This document shows positions 8,893 through 17,220 of a stretch of DNA of 64,000 nt, piece after piece. This stretch comes from Hafnia paralvei ATCC 29927 (lineage in GTDB: Bacteria; Pseudomonadota; Gammaproteobacteria; Enterobacterales; Enterobacteriaceae). The stretch is from contig NZ_LXET01000029.1 in the NCBI RefSeq assembly GCF_001655005.1, positions 109,374-173,373 of the forward strand, given 5' to 3'. Below the pieces are notes generated by a model, which worked only from the letters and a program-made list of their open reading frames with translations, did no database searches and had not been told where the DNA came from. Within the stretch, counting starts at the first letter, position 1. Each line of letters starts with the position of its first letter. A program made the position numbers and the translations under genes.

Positions 8893-10530
8893 ATGAGCAA
8901 ACACATCAAAAAGAAGTTATTAACCGTAAGCGTTATGGCTGCACTCGGTATGTTCACTGCGGCACAGGTTCAAGCTGCCGACGTACCGGCTGGCGTGAAA
9001 CTCGCGGCCAAGCAAGAGTTAGTCAAAAACAATGGCTCGGAAGTTCAATCTCTCGATCCGCATAAAATTGAAGGTGTACCAGAGAACAACGTTACTAATG
9101 ACTTAATGGAAGGCCTGACTCAGCACGATACTCAGGGTAAAACGATTCCAGGCACAGCGGCAAGTTGGGACAACAAAGATTTCAAAGTTTGGACCTTCCA
9201 CATTCGCCCAGATGCTAAATGGTCTAATGGTAAGCCAGTGACTGCTGAGGACTTTGTGTATAGCTGGCAGCGTATTGTCGATCCTAAAACGGCGTCACCT
9301 TACGCGAGCTATTTGCAATATGCACACGTTGAGAACGTAGACGATATCATCGCGGGAAAAAAAGACAAATCGACGCTGGGCGTTAAGGCTCTGGACGATA
9401 AGACTTTCCAAGTGACGTTAACTGAACCGGTGCCGTATTTGGCTGAGATGACTTCCCACTATGCGATGAAGCCGGTGAATAAAGAGGCCGTTGAGAAATT
9501 TGGCGACAAATGGACGCTGCCTGAAAATTACGTTAGCAACGGCGCTTATAAATTAAAAGATTGGGTGGTCAACGAACGTATTGTTTTGGAACGTAACCCC
9601 GAATATTGGGATAACGAGAAAACGGTGATTAATAAAGTTACCTTCCTGCCGATTGCGTCTGAAGTGACCGACGTTAACCGCTACCGTACCGGCGAAATCG
9701 ACCTCACCTATAACAACATGCCGATTGAGCTGTTTCAGAAGTTGAAAAAAGAGATCCCGAACGAAGTTAAAGCCGATCCGTATTTGTGTACCTATTACTA
9801 CGAGATTAATAACCAGAAACCACCGTTTAATGATGAGCGCGTGCGTGAAGCGCTAAAATTAGGTTTGGATCGCGACATTATCGTTAATAAAGTCAAAAAT
9901 CAGGGCGACCTGCCCGCCTATGGCTTTACACCGCCGTATACCGACGGGGCTAAGTTGACGCCGCCTGAATGGTTCGGCTGGTCACAGGAAAAACGTAATG
10001 AAGAAGCTAAAAAACTATTGGCTGAAGCTGGTTATGGCCCAGATAAACCATTAACGTTTAATCTGCTATACAACACTTCCGATCTGCATAAAAAGTTGGC
10101 TATTGCCGCAGCATCGATTTGGAAAAAGAATTTGGGTGTTAACGTTAAGTTAGAAAACCAAGAGTGGAAGACCTTCCTCGATACCCGTCATCAGGGCACC
10201 TACGATGTTTCTCGTGCTGCTTGGTGTGCTGACTACAACGAGCCTAGCTCCTTCTTAAACATGATGCTGTCTGACAGTAGCAGTAACACGCCGCACTATA
10301 AGAGCGCAGCTTTCGACAAAATTATGGCTGGGGCACTGCAAACCAACAGCAAAGAAGCTCGCGCGGGCGTCTATCAGCAAGCCGAACAGCAGCTAGATAA
10401 AGACTCCGTTATCGTCCCTGTGTTCTATTACGTGAATGCGCGTCTGGTGAAACCTTACGTGGGTGGTTATACCGGCAAAGACCCGCAAGATAACGTTTAC
10501 GACAAAAACCTGTACATTATTGAGCACTAA
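8893..10530 (+). CDS. oppA: Oligopeptide-binding periplasmic protein OppA
   Basis: OppA captures peptides of two to five residues and passes them to the OppBCDF transporter. I chose ATG 8893 over the longer frame because it starts a normal Sec signal peptide (MSKHIKKK...AAQVQA, cut before ADVPAG) and follows a GGGGAG ribosome site. The 545-residue product has the family body: LDPHKIEGVPE, WSNGKPVTAEDFVYSWQR, and the YLCTYYYEINNQKPPFND segment whose cysteine forms the OppA disulfide with the one in RAAWCADYNEP. It heads the operon and is separated from oppB by a hairpin and a repeat, which fits higher expression of the binding protein. Confidence 0.98.
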   Translation: MSKHIKKKLLTVSVMAALGMFTAAQVQAADVPAGVKLAAKQELVKNNGSEVQSLDPHKIEGVPENNVTNDLMEGLTQHDTQGKTIPGTAASWDNKDFKVWTFHIRPDAKWSNGKPVTAEDFVYSWQRIVDPKTASPYASYLQYAHVENVDDIIAGKKDKSTLGVKALDDKTFQVTLTEPVPYLAEMTSHYAMKPVNKEAVEKFGDKWTLPENYVSNGAYKLKDWVVNERIVLERNPEYWDNEKTVINKVTFLPIASEVTDVNRYRTGEIDLTYNNMPIELFQKLKKEIPNEVKADPYLCTYYYEINNQKPPFNDERVREALKLGLDRDIIVNKVKNQGDLPAYGFTPPYTDGAKLTPPEWFGWSQEKRNEEAKKLLAEAGYGPDKPLTFNLLYNTSDLHKKLAIAAASIWKKNLGVNVKLENQEWKTFLDTRHQGTYDVSRAAWCADYNEPSSFLNMMLSDSSSNTPHYKSAAFDKIMAGALQTNSKEARAGVYQQAEQQLDKDSVIVPVFYYVNARLVKPYVGGYTGKDPQDNVYDKNLYIIEH

Positions 10531-10542
10531 AATACTCGCTGC

Positions 10543-10576
10543 ATCAACGTCGTAGTAATACTCCTACGGCGTTGAT
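10543..10576 (+). terminator. Strong stem-loop after oppA
   Basis: A 13-bp stem (10543-10555 with 10564-10576, one G-T pair) and an 8-nt loop begin 12 bp after the oppA stop. There is no T tract, so it is more likely a 3'-end stabiliser or partial terminator than a full stop. It would raise oppA mRNA relative to oppBCDF. Confidence 0.65.
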
Positions 10577-10582
10577 AATAGG

Positions 10583-10702
10583 TATTACCCAAAATAATTC
10601 GCGTTGTGGGTAGGCGGCAAGAGAGCTTATTTCCATACTAAGGTAAGTGGCTGGGATAAGTGCGAGCAGCTGACACCAACAACGTGAAGTATGACGGGAA
10701 TA
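10583..10702 (-). repeat. Degenerate ERIC (IRU) element between oppA and oppB
   Basis: A 120-bp palindromic element in the inverse orientation of the ERIC consensus. Recognisable parts are TACCCAAAATAATTCG...GGCGGCAAG at the left, GGTAAGTGGCTGGGATAAG in the middle and GAAGTATGACGGGAATA at the right end. It is diverged from the full copy at 26470-26595. It lies inside the opp operon and will be transcribed with it. Confidence 0.8.
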
Positions 10703-10781
10703 GATGCCGTCGTGGCGGGGGAAACTTCGCCACTGTTCAAAAATATAATCAGCCTCAAGGCTGAAGCGCAGGGCTAGGGCA

Positions 10782-11702
10782 ATGTTAAAATTTATCTTTC
10801 GTCGTTTGCTTGAAGCAATACCGACACTTTTCATCCTGATCACCATCTCCTTCTTTATGATGCGTTTGGCACCAGGGAGTCCGTTTACCGGCGAGCGTGC
10901 ACTGCCACCCGAAGTTTTGGCAAATATCGAAGCTAAATATCATTTAAATGACCCTATCTGGAAACAGTACGGCCATTATCTGGTGCAATTAGGCCACGGT
11001 GACTTTGGACCTTCCTTTAAATATAAAGATTATTCGGTAAACGATTTAGTCAGTGCTTCGTTTCCCGTGTCTGCCAAATTAGGTTTTGCCGCATTTATCT
11101 TGGCGGTGGTTTTAGGCGTAACGGCTGGGGTATTGGCTGCGCTTAAACAAAATAGCAAATGGGACTACGCTGTGATGGGGGTCGCCATGACCGGTGTGGT
11201 GATACCGAGTTTTGTCGTAGCGCCGTTACTGGTATTAATTTTTGCTATTCAGTTAAAGTGGTTACCGGGCGGTGGCTGGAATGGTGGGGCGCTTAAATTC
11301 ATGATCCTGCCGATGGTGGCACTCTCACTGGCTTATATTGCCAGCATTGCGCGTATTACGCGGGGATCAATGATCGAAATCCTGCACTCCAACTTTATTC
11401 GTACCGCGCGCGCTAAAGGCTTGCCAATGCGCCGCATCATTTTACGTCATGCGCTAAAACCGGCTCTGCTGCCGGTGCTCTCTTATTTAGGCCCAGCCTT
11501 CGTCGGTATTATTACCGGCTCAATGGTGATTGAAACTATTTATGGCTTACCGGGAATTGGTCAACTGTTTGTTAACGGTGCGTTGAACCGCGACTATTCC
11601 TTGGTATTAAGCCTCACTATTTTGGTTGGCGCGCTGACCATTCTGTTTAACGCGATTGTCGATGTGCTTTATGCCGTCATCGATCCGAAAATTCGCTACT
11701 GA
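10782..11702 (+). CDS. oppB: Oligopeptide ABC transporter permease OppB
   Basis: One of the two inner-membrane subunits of the Opp importer. The 306 residues match the E. coli length. The sequence opens with an N-terminal membrane helix (LFILITISFFMMRLAPG), followed by about five further helices. The cytoplasmic coupling loop IRTARAKGLPMRRIILRHALKP holds the EAA-type motif of BPD permeases. ATG 10782 follows CTAGGGCA. It is first in the tight oppBCDF block, 251 bp after oppA. Confidence 0.97.
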   Translation: MLKFIFRRLLEAIPTLFILITISFFMMRLAPGSPFTGERALPPEVLANIEAKYHLNDPIWKQYGHYLVQLGHGDFGPSFKYKDYSVNDLVSASFPVSAKLGFAAFILAVVLGVTAGVLAALKQNSKWDYAVMGVAMTGVVIPSFVVAPLLVLIFAIQLKWLPGGGWNGGALKFMILPMVALSLAYIASIARITRGSMIEILHSNFIRTARAKGLPMRRIILRHALKPALLPVLSYLGPAFVGIITGSMVIETIYGLPGIGQLFVNGALNRDYSLVLSLTILVGALTILFNAIVDVLYAVIDPKIRY

Positions 11703-11717
11703 TTCGGGAGATCGCAT

Positions 11718-12626
11718 ATGTTACTGAATAAAAAAAATGCGCAGGTAGTCGAAAACTTCGGCGAACAGCTCGAAGTGGAAGGCCGTAGCCTATGGCAAGA
11801 TGCGCGCCGTCGTTTTGTGCATAACCGTGCGGCGCTGGCTAGTCTGTTCGTCCTTGGTTTGATCGCGCTGTTCGTTGTTTTTGCACCGATGCTGTCGCAG
11901 TTTGCCTATGACGATACCGACTGGGGAATGATGTCAGCAGCGCCGGATATGGTGTCTGGGCACTACTTTGGTACAGATTCCTCAGGACGAGACTTGTTGG
12001 TGCGCGTGGCCATTGGTGGCCGCATCTCTCTGATGGTCGGTATCGCTGCGGCATTGGTTGCCGTTGTCGTAGGGACTTTATACGGTGCCATGGCAGGGTA
12101 TATCGGGGGTAAAACCGATTCTGTGATGATGCGTCTGCTGGAAATTCTCAACTCCTTTCCATTTATGTTCTTCGTGATCCTGCTGGTGACCTTCTTTGGA
12201 CAAAATATCCTGCTGATCTTTGTCGCGATCGGTATGGTGTCATGGCTGGATATGGCACGTATCGTACGTGGCCAAACGCTAAGCCTGAAACGCAAAGAGT
12301 TTATTGAAGCGGCGCTGGTGGGCGGTGTTTCTACGCGAAAAATAGTGACTCGTCATATCGTTCCCAACGTGCTGGGCGTGGTAGTCGTTTACGCATCGCT
12401 GTTAGTGCCAAGCATGATCCTGTTTGAATCCTTCCTAAGTTTCTTAGGATTGGGCACGCAGGAGCCGCTAAGCAGCTGGGGAGCGCTGTTAAGCGACGGT
12501 GCGAATTCGATGGAAGTGTCGCCATGGCTGCTGATGTATCCGGCTGCGTTTTTGGTCGTGACGCTGTTCTGTTTCAACTTTATCGGCGACGGTCTGCGTG
12601 ATGCCCTCGACCCGAAAGACCGTTAA
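11718..12626 (+). CDS. oppC: Oligopeptide ABC transporter permease OppC
   Basis: The second membrane subunit of the Opp importer, 302 residues. A cytoplasmic N-terminal segment (~1-35) precedes the first helix. The long periplasmic loop contains HYFGTDSSGRDLLVRVAIGGRISL, a hallmark of the OppC/DppC family. The coupling loop reads FIEAALVGGVSTRKIVTRHIVPN. It follows oppB by 15 bp with a GGGAGA ribosome site, and oppD follows by 11 bp. Confidence 0.97.
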   Translation: MLLNKKNAQVVENFGEQLEVEGRSLWQDARRRFVHNRAALASLFVLGLIALFVVFAPMLSQFAYDDTDWGMMSAAPDMVSGHYFGTDSSGRDLLVRVAIGGRISLMVGIAAALVAVVVGTLYGAMAGYIGGKTDSVMMRLLEILNSFPFMFFVILLVTFFGQNILLIFVAIGMVSWLDMARIVRGQTLSLKRKEFIEAALVGGVSTRKIVTRHIVPNVLGVVVVYASLLVPSMILFESFLSFLGLGTQEPLSSWGALLSDGANSMEVSPWLLMYPAAFLVVTLFCFNFIGDGLRDALDPKDR

Positions 12627-12637
12627 GGAGTTCTACG

Positions 12638-13627
12638 ATGATGACAACAGATAAAAGCGCTGAGCGACTGCTCGCGGTAAAAGATCTTCGTGTGACGTTC
12701 TCGACGAATGACGGCGATGTGACGGCGGTAAACGACTTAAACTTCTCGCTGCGCGCGGGTGAAACCCTCGGCATCGTTGGAGAGTCTGGCTCTGGCAAAT
12801 CCCAAACTGCGTTTGCGCTTATGGGGCTGTTGGCACAAAACGGCCGCATCGGTGGTTCTGCATTGTTCAACGGGCGCGAGATCCTCAACTTACCTGAGAA
12901 ACAGCTCAACAAACTGCGCGCCGAAGAAATAGCGATGATCTTTCAAGATCCGATGACGTCACTCAACCCTTATATGCGGGTAGGGGAGCAACTGATGGAA
13001 GTGCTGATGCTACACAAAGGCATGAGCAAAGCGCAGGCGTTTGAAGAGTCGGTTCGGATGTTGGACGCGGTTAAAATGCCAGAAGCGCGTAAGCGTATGC
13101 GTATGTTTCCGCATGAGTTTTCAGGTGGTATGCGCCAGCGCGTAATGATAGCGATGGCGTTACTGTGCAGGCCTAAGCTGCTGATTGCCGATGAACCAAC
13201 GACGGCGCTGGATGTGACGGTTCAGGCGCAAATCATGACGTTGCTTAATGAGCTGAAAAGCGAATTTAACACAGCGATTATTATGATTACTCACGATCTC
13301 GGTGTTGTCGCCGGTATTTGTGACAAAGTGCTGGTGATGTATGCGGGGCGAACCATGGAATATGGTCAAGCGCGTGACGTATTCTATGCGCCAAGCCATC
13401 CTTATTCGATTGGCTTACTCAATGCGGTTCCTCGTTTGGATGGCGAAAACGAATCTTTGTTAACGATCCCAGGCAATCCGCCTAATCTGCTGCGTTTGCC
13501 GAAAGGCTGTCCATTCCAACCGCGCTGCCCACATGCGACTGAGCAGTGCATGCAGATGCCGCCGTTGGAAAGTTTTGGTGAAGGACGCCTGCGAGCCTGC
13601 TTTAGAACGGTGGAGGAATTGGCATGA
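12638..13627 (+). CDS. oppD: Oligopeptide transporter ATP-binding protein OppD
   Basis: OppD is one of two different ATPases that drive OppBC. In 329 residues it shows Walker A GESGSGKSQ (48-56), Q-loop FQDPMTSLNPYMRVG, the ABC signature FSGGMRQR, Walker B LLIADEPTTALD and the switch histidine in ITHDLG. The C-terminal family extension has the cysteine cluster CPFQPRCPHATEQC. ATG 12638 sits after AAGGAG. Its end overlaps the oppF start by 4 bp (ATGA), so translation is probably coupled. The N-terminus is about eight residues shorter than in E. coli. Confidence 0.97.
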   Translation: MMTTDKSAERLLAVKDLRVTFSTNDGDVTAVNDLNFSLRAGETLGIVGESGSGKSQTAFALMGLLAQNGRIGGSALFNGREILNLPEKQLNKLRAEEIAMIFQDPMTSLNPYMRVGEQLMEVLMLHKGMSKAQAFEESVRMLDAVKMPEARKRMRMFPHEFSGGMRQRVMIAMALLCRPKLLIADEPTTALDVTVQAQIMTLLNELKSEFNTAIIMITHDLGVVAGICDKVLVMYAGRTMEYGQARDVFYAPSHPYSIGLLNAVPRLDGENESLLTIPGNPPNLLRLPKGCPFQPRCPHATEQCMQMPPLESFGEGRLRACFRTVEELA

Positions 13628-14628
13628 GTCAGAGCAGCGAAAATAAAAAAGTATTGCTCGAAGTGACCGATCTGAAAGTGCACTTTGACGTTAAAGATAA
13701 TAAGGCATGGTTCTGGCAGCCCGCAAAAACCCTGAAAGCCGTCGATGGTGTCACCTTACGTTTGTACGAAGGGGAAACTTTGGGCGTGGTAGGTGAGTCT
13801 GGCTGTGGTAAATCGACCTTTGCGCGCGCGCTCATTGGTTTGGTCAAAGCTACTGATGGACGCGTTGCATGGCTGGGCAAAGATTTGCTAGGGATGGATG
13901 CTAAGCACTGGCACGAAGTGCGTAATGATATCCAGATGATTTTCCAAGATCCGTTGGCGTCGCTAAATCCGCGAATGACCATTGGTGAAATTATCGCCGA
14001 GCCACTGAAAACCTATCATCCGAAAATGTCGCGTCAGGAAGTGAAAGATCGCGTCAGAAATATGATGATGAAAGTCGGGCTATTACCTAACTTAATTAAC
14101 CGATACCCACATGAGTTTTCCGGCGGCCAATGCCAACGTATCGGGATTGCGCGCGCGTTAATCCTTGAACCTAAGCTTATCATCTGTGACGAACCCGTTT
14201 CTGCACTTGATGTGTCGATTCAGGCACAGGTCGTCAATTTATTGCAGCAATTGCAACGTGAAATGGGGCTTTCCCTGATCTTCATTGCTCATGATTTAGC
14301 CGTGGTGAAACATATCTCAGACCGCGTTTTGGTGATGTATTTAGGGCATGCCGTTGAGTTGGGAACGTATGATGAGGTGTACCACAATCCTCAGCATCCT
14401 TATACGAAAGCGCTGATGTCGGCAGTACCTGTTCCCGATCCTGATCTGGAGCGCAACAAAAAAATCCAGCTGCTGGAAGGGGAATTACCTTCTCCCATTA
14501 ATCCGCCGTCAGGCTGTATTTTCCGCACTCGTTGCCCGATTGCGGGGCCCGAATGTGCGTTGACGCGCCCGTTGATGGAAGGTAGCTTCCGGCATGCGGT
14601 ATCATGTTTGAAAGTTGATCCGCTCTAA
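13624..14628 (+). CDS. oppF: Oligopeptide transporter ATP-binding protein OppF
   Basis: The second ATPase of the Opp importer, 334 residues, the same length as in E. coli. Walker A is GESGCGKST (57-65), followed by the Q-loop FQDPLASLNPRMTIG, signature FSGGQCQR, Walker B LIICDEPVSALD and IAHDLAVVKH. The C-terminal cysteine motif is CIFRTRCPIAGPEC. It overlaps oppD by 4 bp and closes the operon, with a hairpin and T-rich tract 27 bp downstream. Confidence 0.97.
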   Translation: MSQSSENKKVLLEVTDLKVHFDVKDNKAWFWQPAKTLKAVDGVTLRLYEGETLGVVGESGCGKSTFARALIGLVKATDGRVAWLGKDLLGMDAKHWHEVRNDIQMIFQDPLASLNPRMTIGEIIAEPLKTYHPKMSRQEVKDRVRNMMMKVGLLPNLINRYPHEFSGGQCQRIGIARALILEPKLIICDEPVSALDVSIQAQVVNLLQQLQREMGLSLIFIAHDLAVVKHISDRVLVMYLGHAVELGTYDEVYHNPQHPYTKALMSAVPVPDPDLERNKKIQLLEGELPSPINPPSGCIFRTRCPIAGPECALTRPLMEGSFRHAVSCLKVDPL

Positions 14629-14654
14629 AAGCGCTTCAAGAGCTCAAACCAGAG

Positions 14655-14691
14655 GGCGTAGTTCATTCAGAGCTGCGCCTTCTTCTTTTAA
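14655..14691 (+). terminator. Terminator of the opp operon
   Basis: GGCGTAGTTC (14655-14664) pairs fully, with three G-U pairs, to GAGCTGCGCC (14670-14679) and is followed by a T-rich run (TTCTTCTTTT). Confidence 0.75.
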
Positions 14692-14835
14692 ACGTTGGCG
14701 TTAACTGTACTATTATCGGCTGATTTTCCCGCACTTGATGATTTGTCTCCTACTCAGGCTTGAAAGCCGAGCGCGCTCTACTCATACTGCAAGCACTAGA
14801 TTTTTATCTCTATTGATTCTTTAAGGATATTCGTC

Positions 14836-15186
14836 ATGGCAGAAGAAACTATTTTCAGCAAAATTATTCGTCGTGAGATCCCTTCTGATATCGTGTATCA
14901 GGACGATTTAGTCACTGCATTCCGAGATATCTCTCCGCAGGCACCAAGCCATATCCTCATTATCCCCAATCAGTTGATCCCTACGGTTAACGACGTTAAG
15001 CCAGAGCACGAAGCTGCGCTGGGGCGCATGATCACCGTGGCGGCGAAAATTGCACAACAGGAAGGGATTTCTGAAGATGGTTACCGCCTGATCATCAACT
15101 GTAATCGTCATGCGGGGCAAGAGGTTTACCACATCCATATGCATCTGCTGGGTGGTCGTGCATTAGGACCGTTGCTTGCACGCTAA
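14836..15186 (+). CDS. hinT: HIT-family purine nucleoside phosphoramidase
   Basis: HinT hydrolyses adenosine 5'-phosphoramidates and related AMP-N bonds in the cytosol. The 116-residue protein carries the histidine triad His99-I-His101-M-His103 in YHIHMHLLGG, with His101 the expected nucleophile. E. coli HinT has 119 residues. ATG 14836 follows TTAAGGATA. It begins the run hinT-ycfL-lpoB-thiK-nagZ-ycfP, the same order as in E. coli; spacings from 4 to 76 bp suggest at least partial co-transcription. Confidence 0.96.
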   Translation: MAEETIFSKIIRREIPSDIVYQDDLVTAFRDISPQAPSHILIIPNQLIPTVNDVKPEHEAALGRMITVAAKIAQQEGISEDGYRLIINCNRHAGQEVYHIHMHLLGGRALGPLLAR

Positions 15187-15241
15187 CCTTTAGCGTTCCT
15201 GTTTTGCTATAACACAATGTCTTTAACCGGAGTTCATCGTT

Positions 15242-15631
15242 ATGCGCGTTTCATTCACTGGTTTTGCTCTGGCGGCGTTCTTACCGTTGGCACTTTTGGC
15301 TGGCTGTAGCGCGCCGAGTCATATTGCAGTGAGCGATGGACAGCGGGTCGTGATGGATCCCTCTGTGCTGACTGCAGGCATCACGGCGGACAATCCAACG
15401 GTTTCTTCGGGAGATCTCTACCCAGTTGCGTATGCCAATGTGAACTATGGGCAGGAACAAAAGCCGATTACGCTTAACTACCGTTTCTATTGGTATGATG
15501 TGAAGGGACTGGATATTTTCCCCCACGAGCCGCCGCGCACCATCACGTTAAAACCAGGGCAGAATGTACGTCTGGAATCGACCAGTGCCAATACCCGTGC
15601 AAAACAGGTTCGTCTCTATCTCTATTTATAA
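15242..15631 (+). CDS. ycfL: YcfL-type lipoprotein
   Basis: A 129-residue predicted lipoprotein. The signal peptide ends in the lipobox LLAGC with lipidated Cys22; Ser at +2 predicts the outer membrane. The C-terminal part (YRFYWYDVKGLDIFP... ending VRLYLYL) matches E. coli YcfL (DUF1425). Its function is unknown, but it always accompanies lpoB, which starts 30 bp later. The ATG has a CCGGAG ribosome site. Confidence 0.92.
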   Translation: MRVSFTGFALAAFLPLALLAGCSAPSHIAVSDGQRVVMDPSVLTAGITADNPTVSSGDLYPVAYANVNYGQEQKPITLNYRFYWYDVKGLDIFPHEPPRTITLKPGQNVRLESTSANTRAKQVRLYLYL

Positions 15632-15661
15632 ATTTAGCCAATACCTCATGGGAGAGGGATG

Positions 15662-16261
15662 ATGAAAAAGCTTTTATCTGTGACGTTTGCGGCGTTGCTG
15701 CTGGCGGGCTGTCAAATCACGACGAAGCAGGGCAGTGAAACAACGACCGAGCCGGCGCAACCGACACAAACCCAGCCTCCGGTCACCGCGCCCACTACGC
15801 CGGTAGAACAGCCACCGGTCACCACCGTACCAACCCCGCCGAAGGTGCAGAGTTTTAACTGGAGCGGGAGCTTAACGCCGCTGATTAATCAGATGCTGAG
15901 CTCACCAGATGTGGCTGCGGGTAGCGTATTGTTAGTCGATAACGTACAAAACCAAACTAACGGTAGTATTCAGGTATCCAATGCGACCGCGGAGTTGAAA
16001 AAGGCGCTGCAGCAGGGCAATAAATTCACGTTGGTTCCGGCTAACCAAGTGACTAGCGCTAAACAGTCGTTAGGGTTATCCGCAGAAGATAGTTTAGGTT
16101 CACGCCGTAAGGCGATTGGTCTGGCGCGTATCGTTAATGCACAGTATGTGCTGTATAGCGCGATAGACGGCGATGTACAATCACCCAAGATAGCGATGCA
16201 GCTGATGTTGGTCCAAACCGGTGAAATCATCTGGTCGGGTAATGGGGCCGTGACTCGTTGA
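15662..16261 (+). CDS. lpoB: Penicillin-binding protein activator lipoprotein LpoB
   Basis: LpoB is an outer-membrane lipoprotein that reaches through the periplasm and activates the peptidoglycan synthase PBP1b. Lipobox LLAGC gives lipidated Cys17. A Pro/Thr/Gln-rich disordered spacer (~25-65) follows, then a globular domain with SVLLVDNVQNQTNGS and the conserved end MQLMLVQTGEIIWSG. Two ATGs stand side by side (15659, 15662); spacing from GGAG favours the second. The 199 residues are slightly shorter than in E. coli (213), mostly in the linker. Confidence 0.95.
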   Translation: MKKLLSVTFAALLLAGCQITTKQGSETTTEPAQPTQTQPPVTAPTTPVEQPPVTTVPTPPKVQSFNWSGSLTPLINQMLSSPDVAAGSVLLVDNVQNQTNGSIQVSNATAELKKALQQGNKFTLVPANQVTSAKQSLGLSAEDSLGSRRKAIGLARIVNAQYVLYSAIDGDVQSPKIAMQLMLVQTGEIIWSGNGAVTR

Positions 16262-16265
16262 TCCT

Positions 16266-17144
16266 ATGTCGAACGTGTTTGAATCATCATTGACTTCCGT
16301 GCGGGCCGTTCTGGCCCGCCGTTTTTCGTTGGTTGACCCACTAGAGTGGCAAATATCTCAAGTCGAAGGGCTGACCGGTATTAACTGGAAAGTTTCAACG
16401 CCCGAGGGCCATGCCTATCTACTGCGTCCACAAACGCAACAAAAAACACAGCTAGGTATCAATCGCAAGCGTGAATCCCATGCGCTGAGGTTAGCCGCTG
16501 ATGCCGCTATTGCGCCACAGTGCTTAGGCATTGACGCCGGCTGGCTGATTACCGAATGGATTCACGGCCAAGCACTCACTGATATCAATTACTTTTCTCA
16601 TCTGCCAGCGTTAGCAGAAAAAATAGTGGCGTTACATCGCCTTAAACCAACGGGCCAAGCACGCGATTTTCACCGTCATTGCCAGCGTTATTATCAGTTA
16701 AGTTCGCCTCACTGGTTCACTCCGCAAACGCTAAGCATTCATCAATATTGGCAGTCGCGTGCGTTACCTACGCCGCTTAAATTCGCACTACTGCATATGG
16801 ATATCCATCCGGGAAATATTATTCAAACATCCAGTGGGCTGCGCCTTATCGATTGGGAATATGCCGCGGTAGGTGATATCGCTTTGGATCTGGCAGCGAT
16901 GTATCGTAGTTTCGGCTGGGCGGAACCGCAACAGCACTATTTTACCGATTTGTATGTGCGGGCAGGTGGTTACGCAGACATAGAAAAATTGCAACAACAT
17001 GTTCAATGCTGGTTGCCCCGCGTCGATTATATGGCGTGGTTATGGTATGAAGTGCGCTGGCAGCAATCAAAACAGAATTCATTTCGTGAGGCCGCCAATC
17101 TGTTGCTATCCCAGTTGCTCGCTCAGAGAGAAGCAGGACGCTAG
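16266..17144 (+). CDS. thiK: Thiamine kinase
   Basis: ThiK phosphorylates thiamine to thiamine phosphate in salvage. The 292-residue protein has the aminoglycoside phosphotransferase/choline kinase fold: catalytic loop H-M-D-I-H-P-G-N (177-184, base Asp179) and metal-binding Asp196 in LIDWEYA. The N-lobe is recognisable by LTGINWKVSTPEG. It starts 4 bp after lpoB and shows the conserved position lpoB-thiK-nagZ. E. coli ThiK has 274 residues, so this copy is slightly longer at the ends. Confidence 0.93.
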   Translation: MSNVFESSLTSVRAVLARRFSLVDPLEWQISQVEGLTGINWKVSTPEGHAYLLRPQTQQKTQLGINRKRESHALRLAADAAIAPQCLGIDAGWLITEWIHGQALTDINYFSHLPALAEKIVALHRLKPTGQARDFHRHCQRYYQLSSPHWFTPQTLSIHQYWQSRALPTPLKFALLHMDIHPGNIIQTSSGLRLIDWEYAAVGDIALDLAAMYRSFGWAEPQQHYFTDLYVRAGGYADIEKLQQHVQCWLPRVDYMAWLWYEVRWQQSKQNSFREAANLLLSQLLAQREAGR

Positions 17145-17220
17145 CCAGTAAAGCCGCACGTGACAAAATAGCGAAGGCGTTAATGCGCGCCGCAAAGTTA
17201 AATTGATAAGGAGATTCCTT

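Noticed and set aside
8572..8957. Minus-strand frames in the oppA leader
   Set aside because: They have no ribosome sites and no homology, and one overlaps the signal peptide of oppA. They are shadows in a long leader.
10544..10846. 100-codon minus-strand frame between oppA and oppB
   Set aside because: It is made of the hairpin, the ERIC repeat and the antisense of the oppB start.
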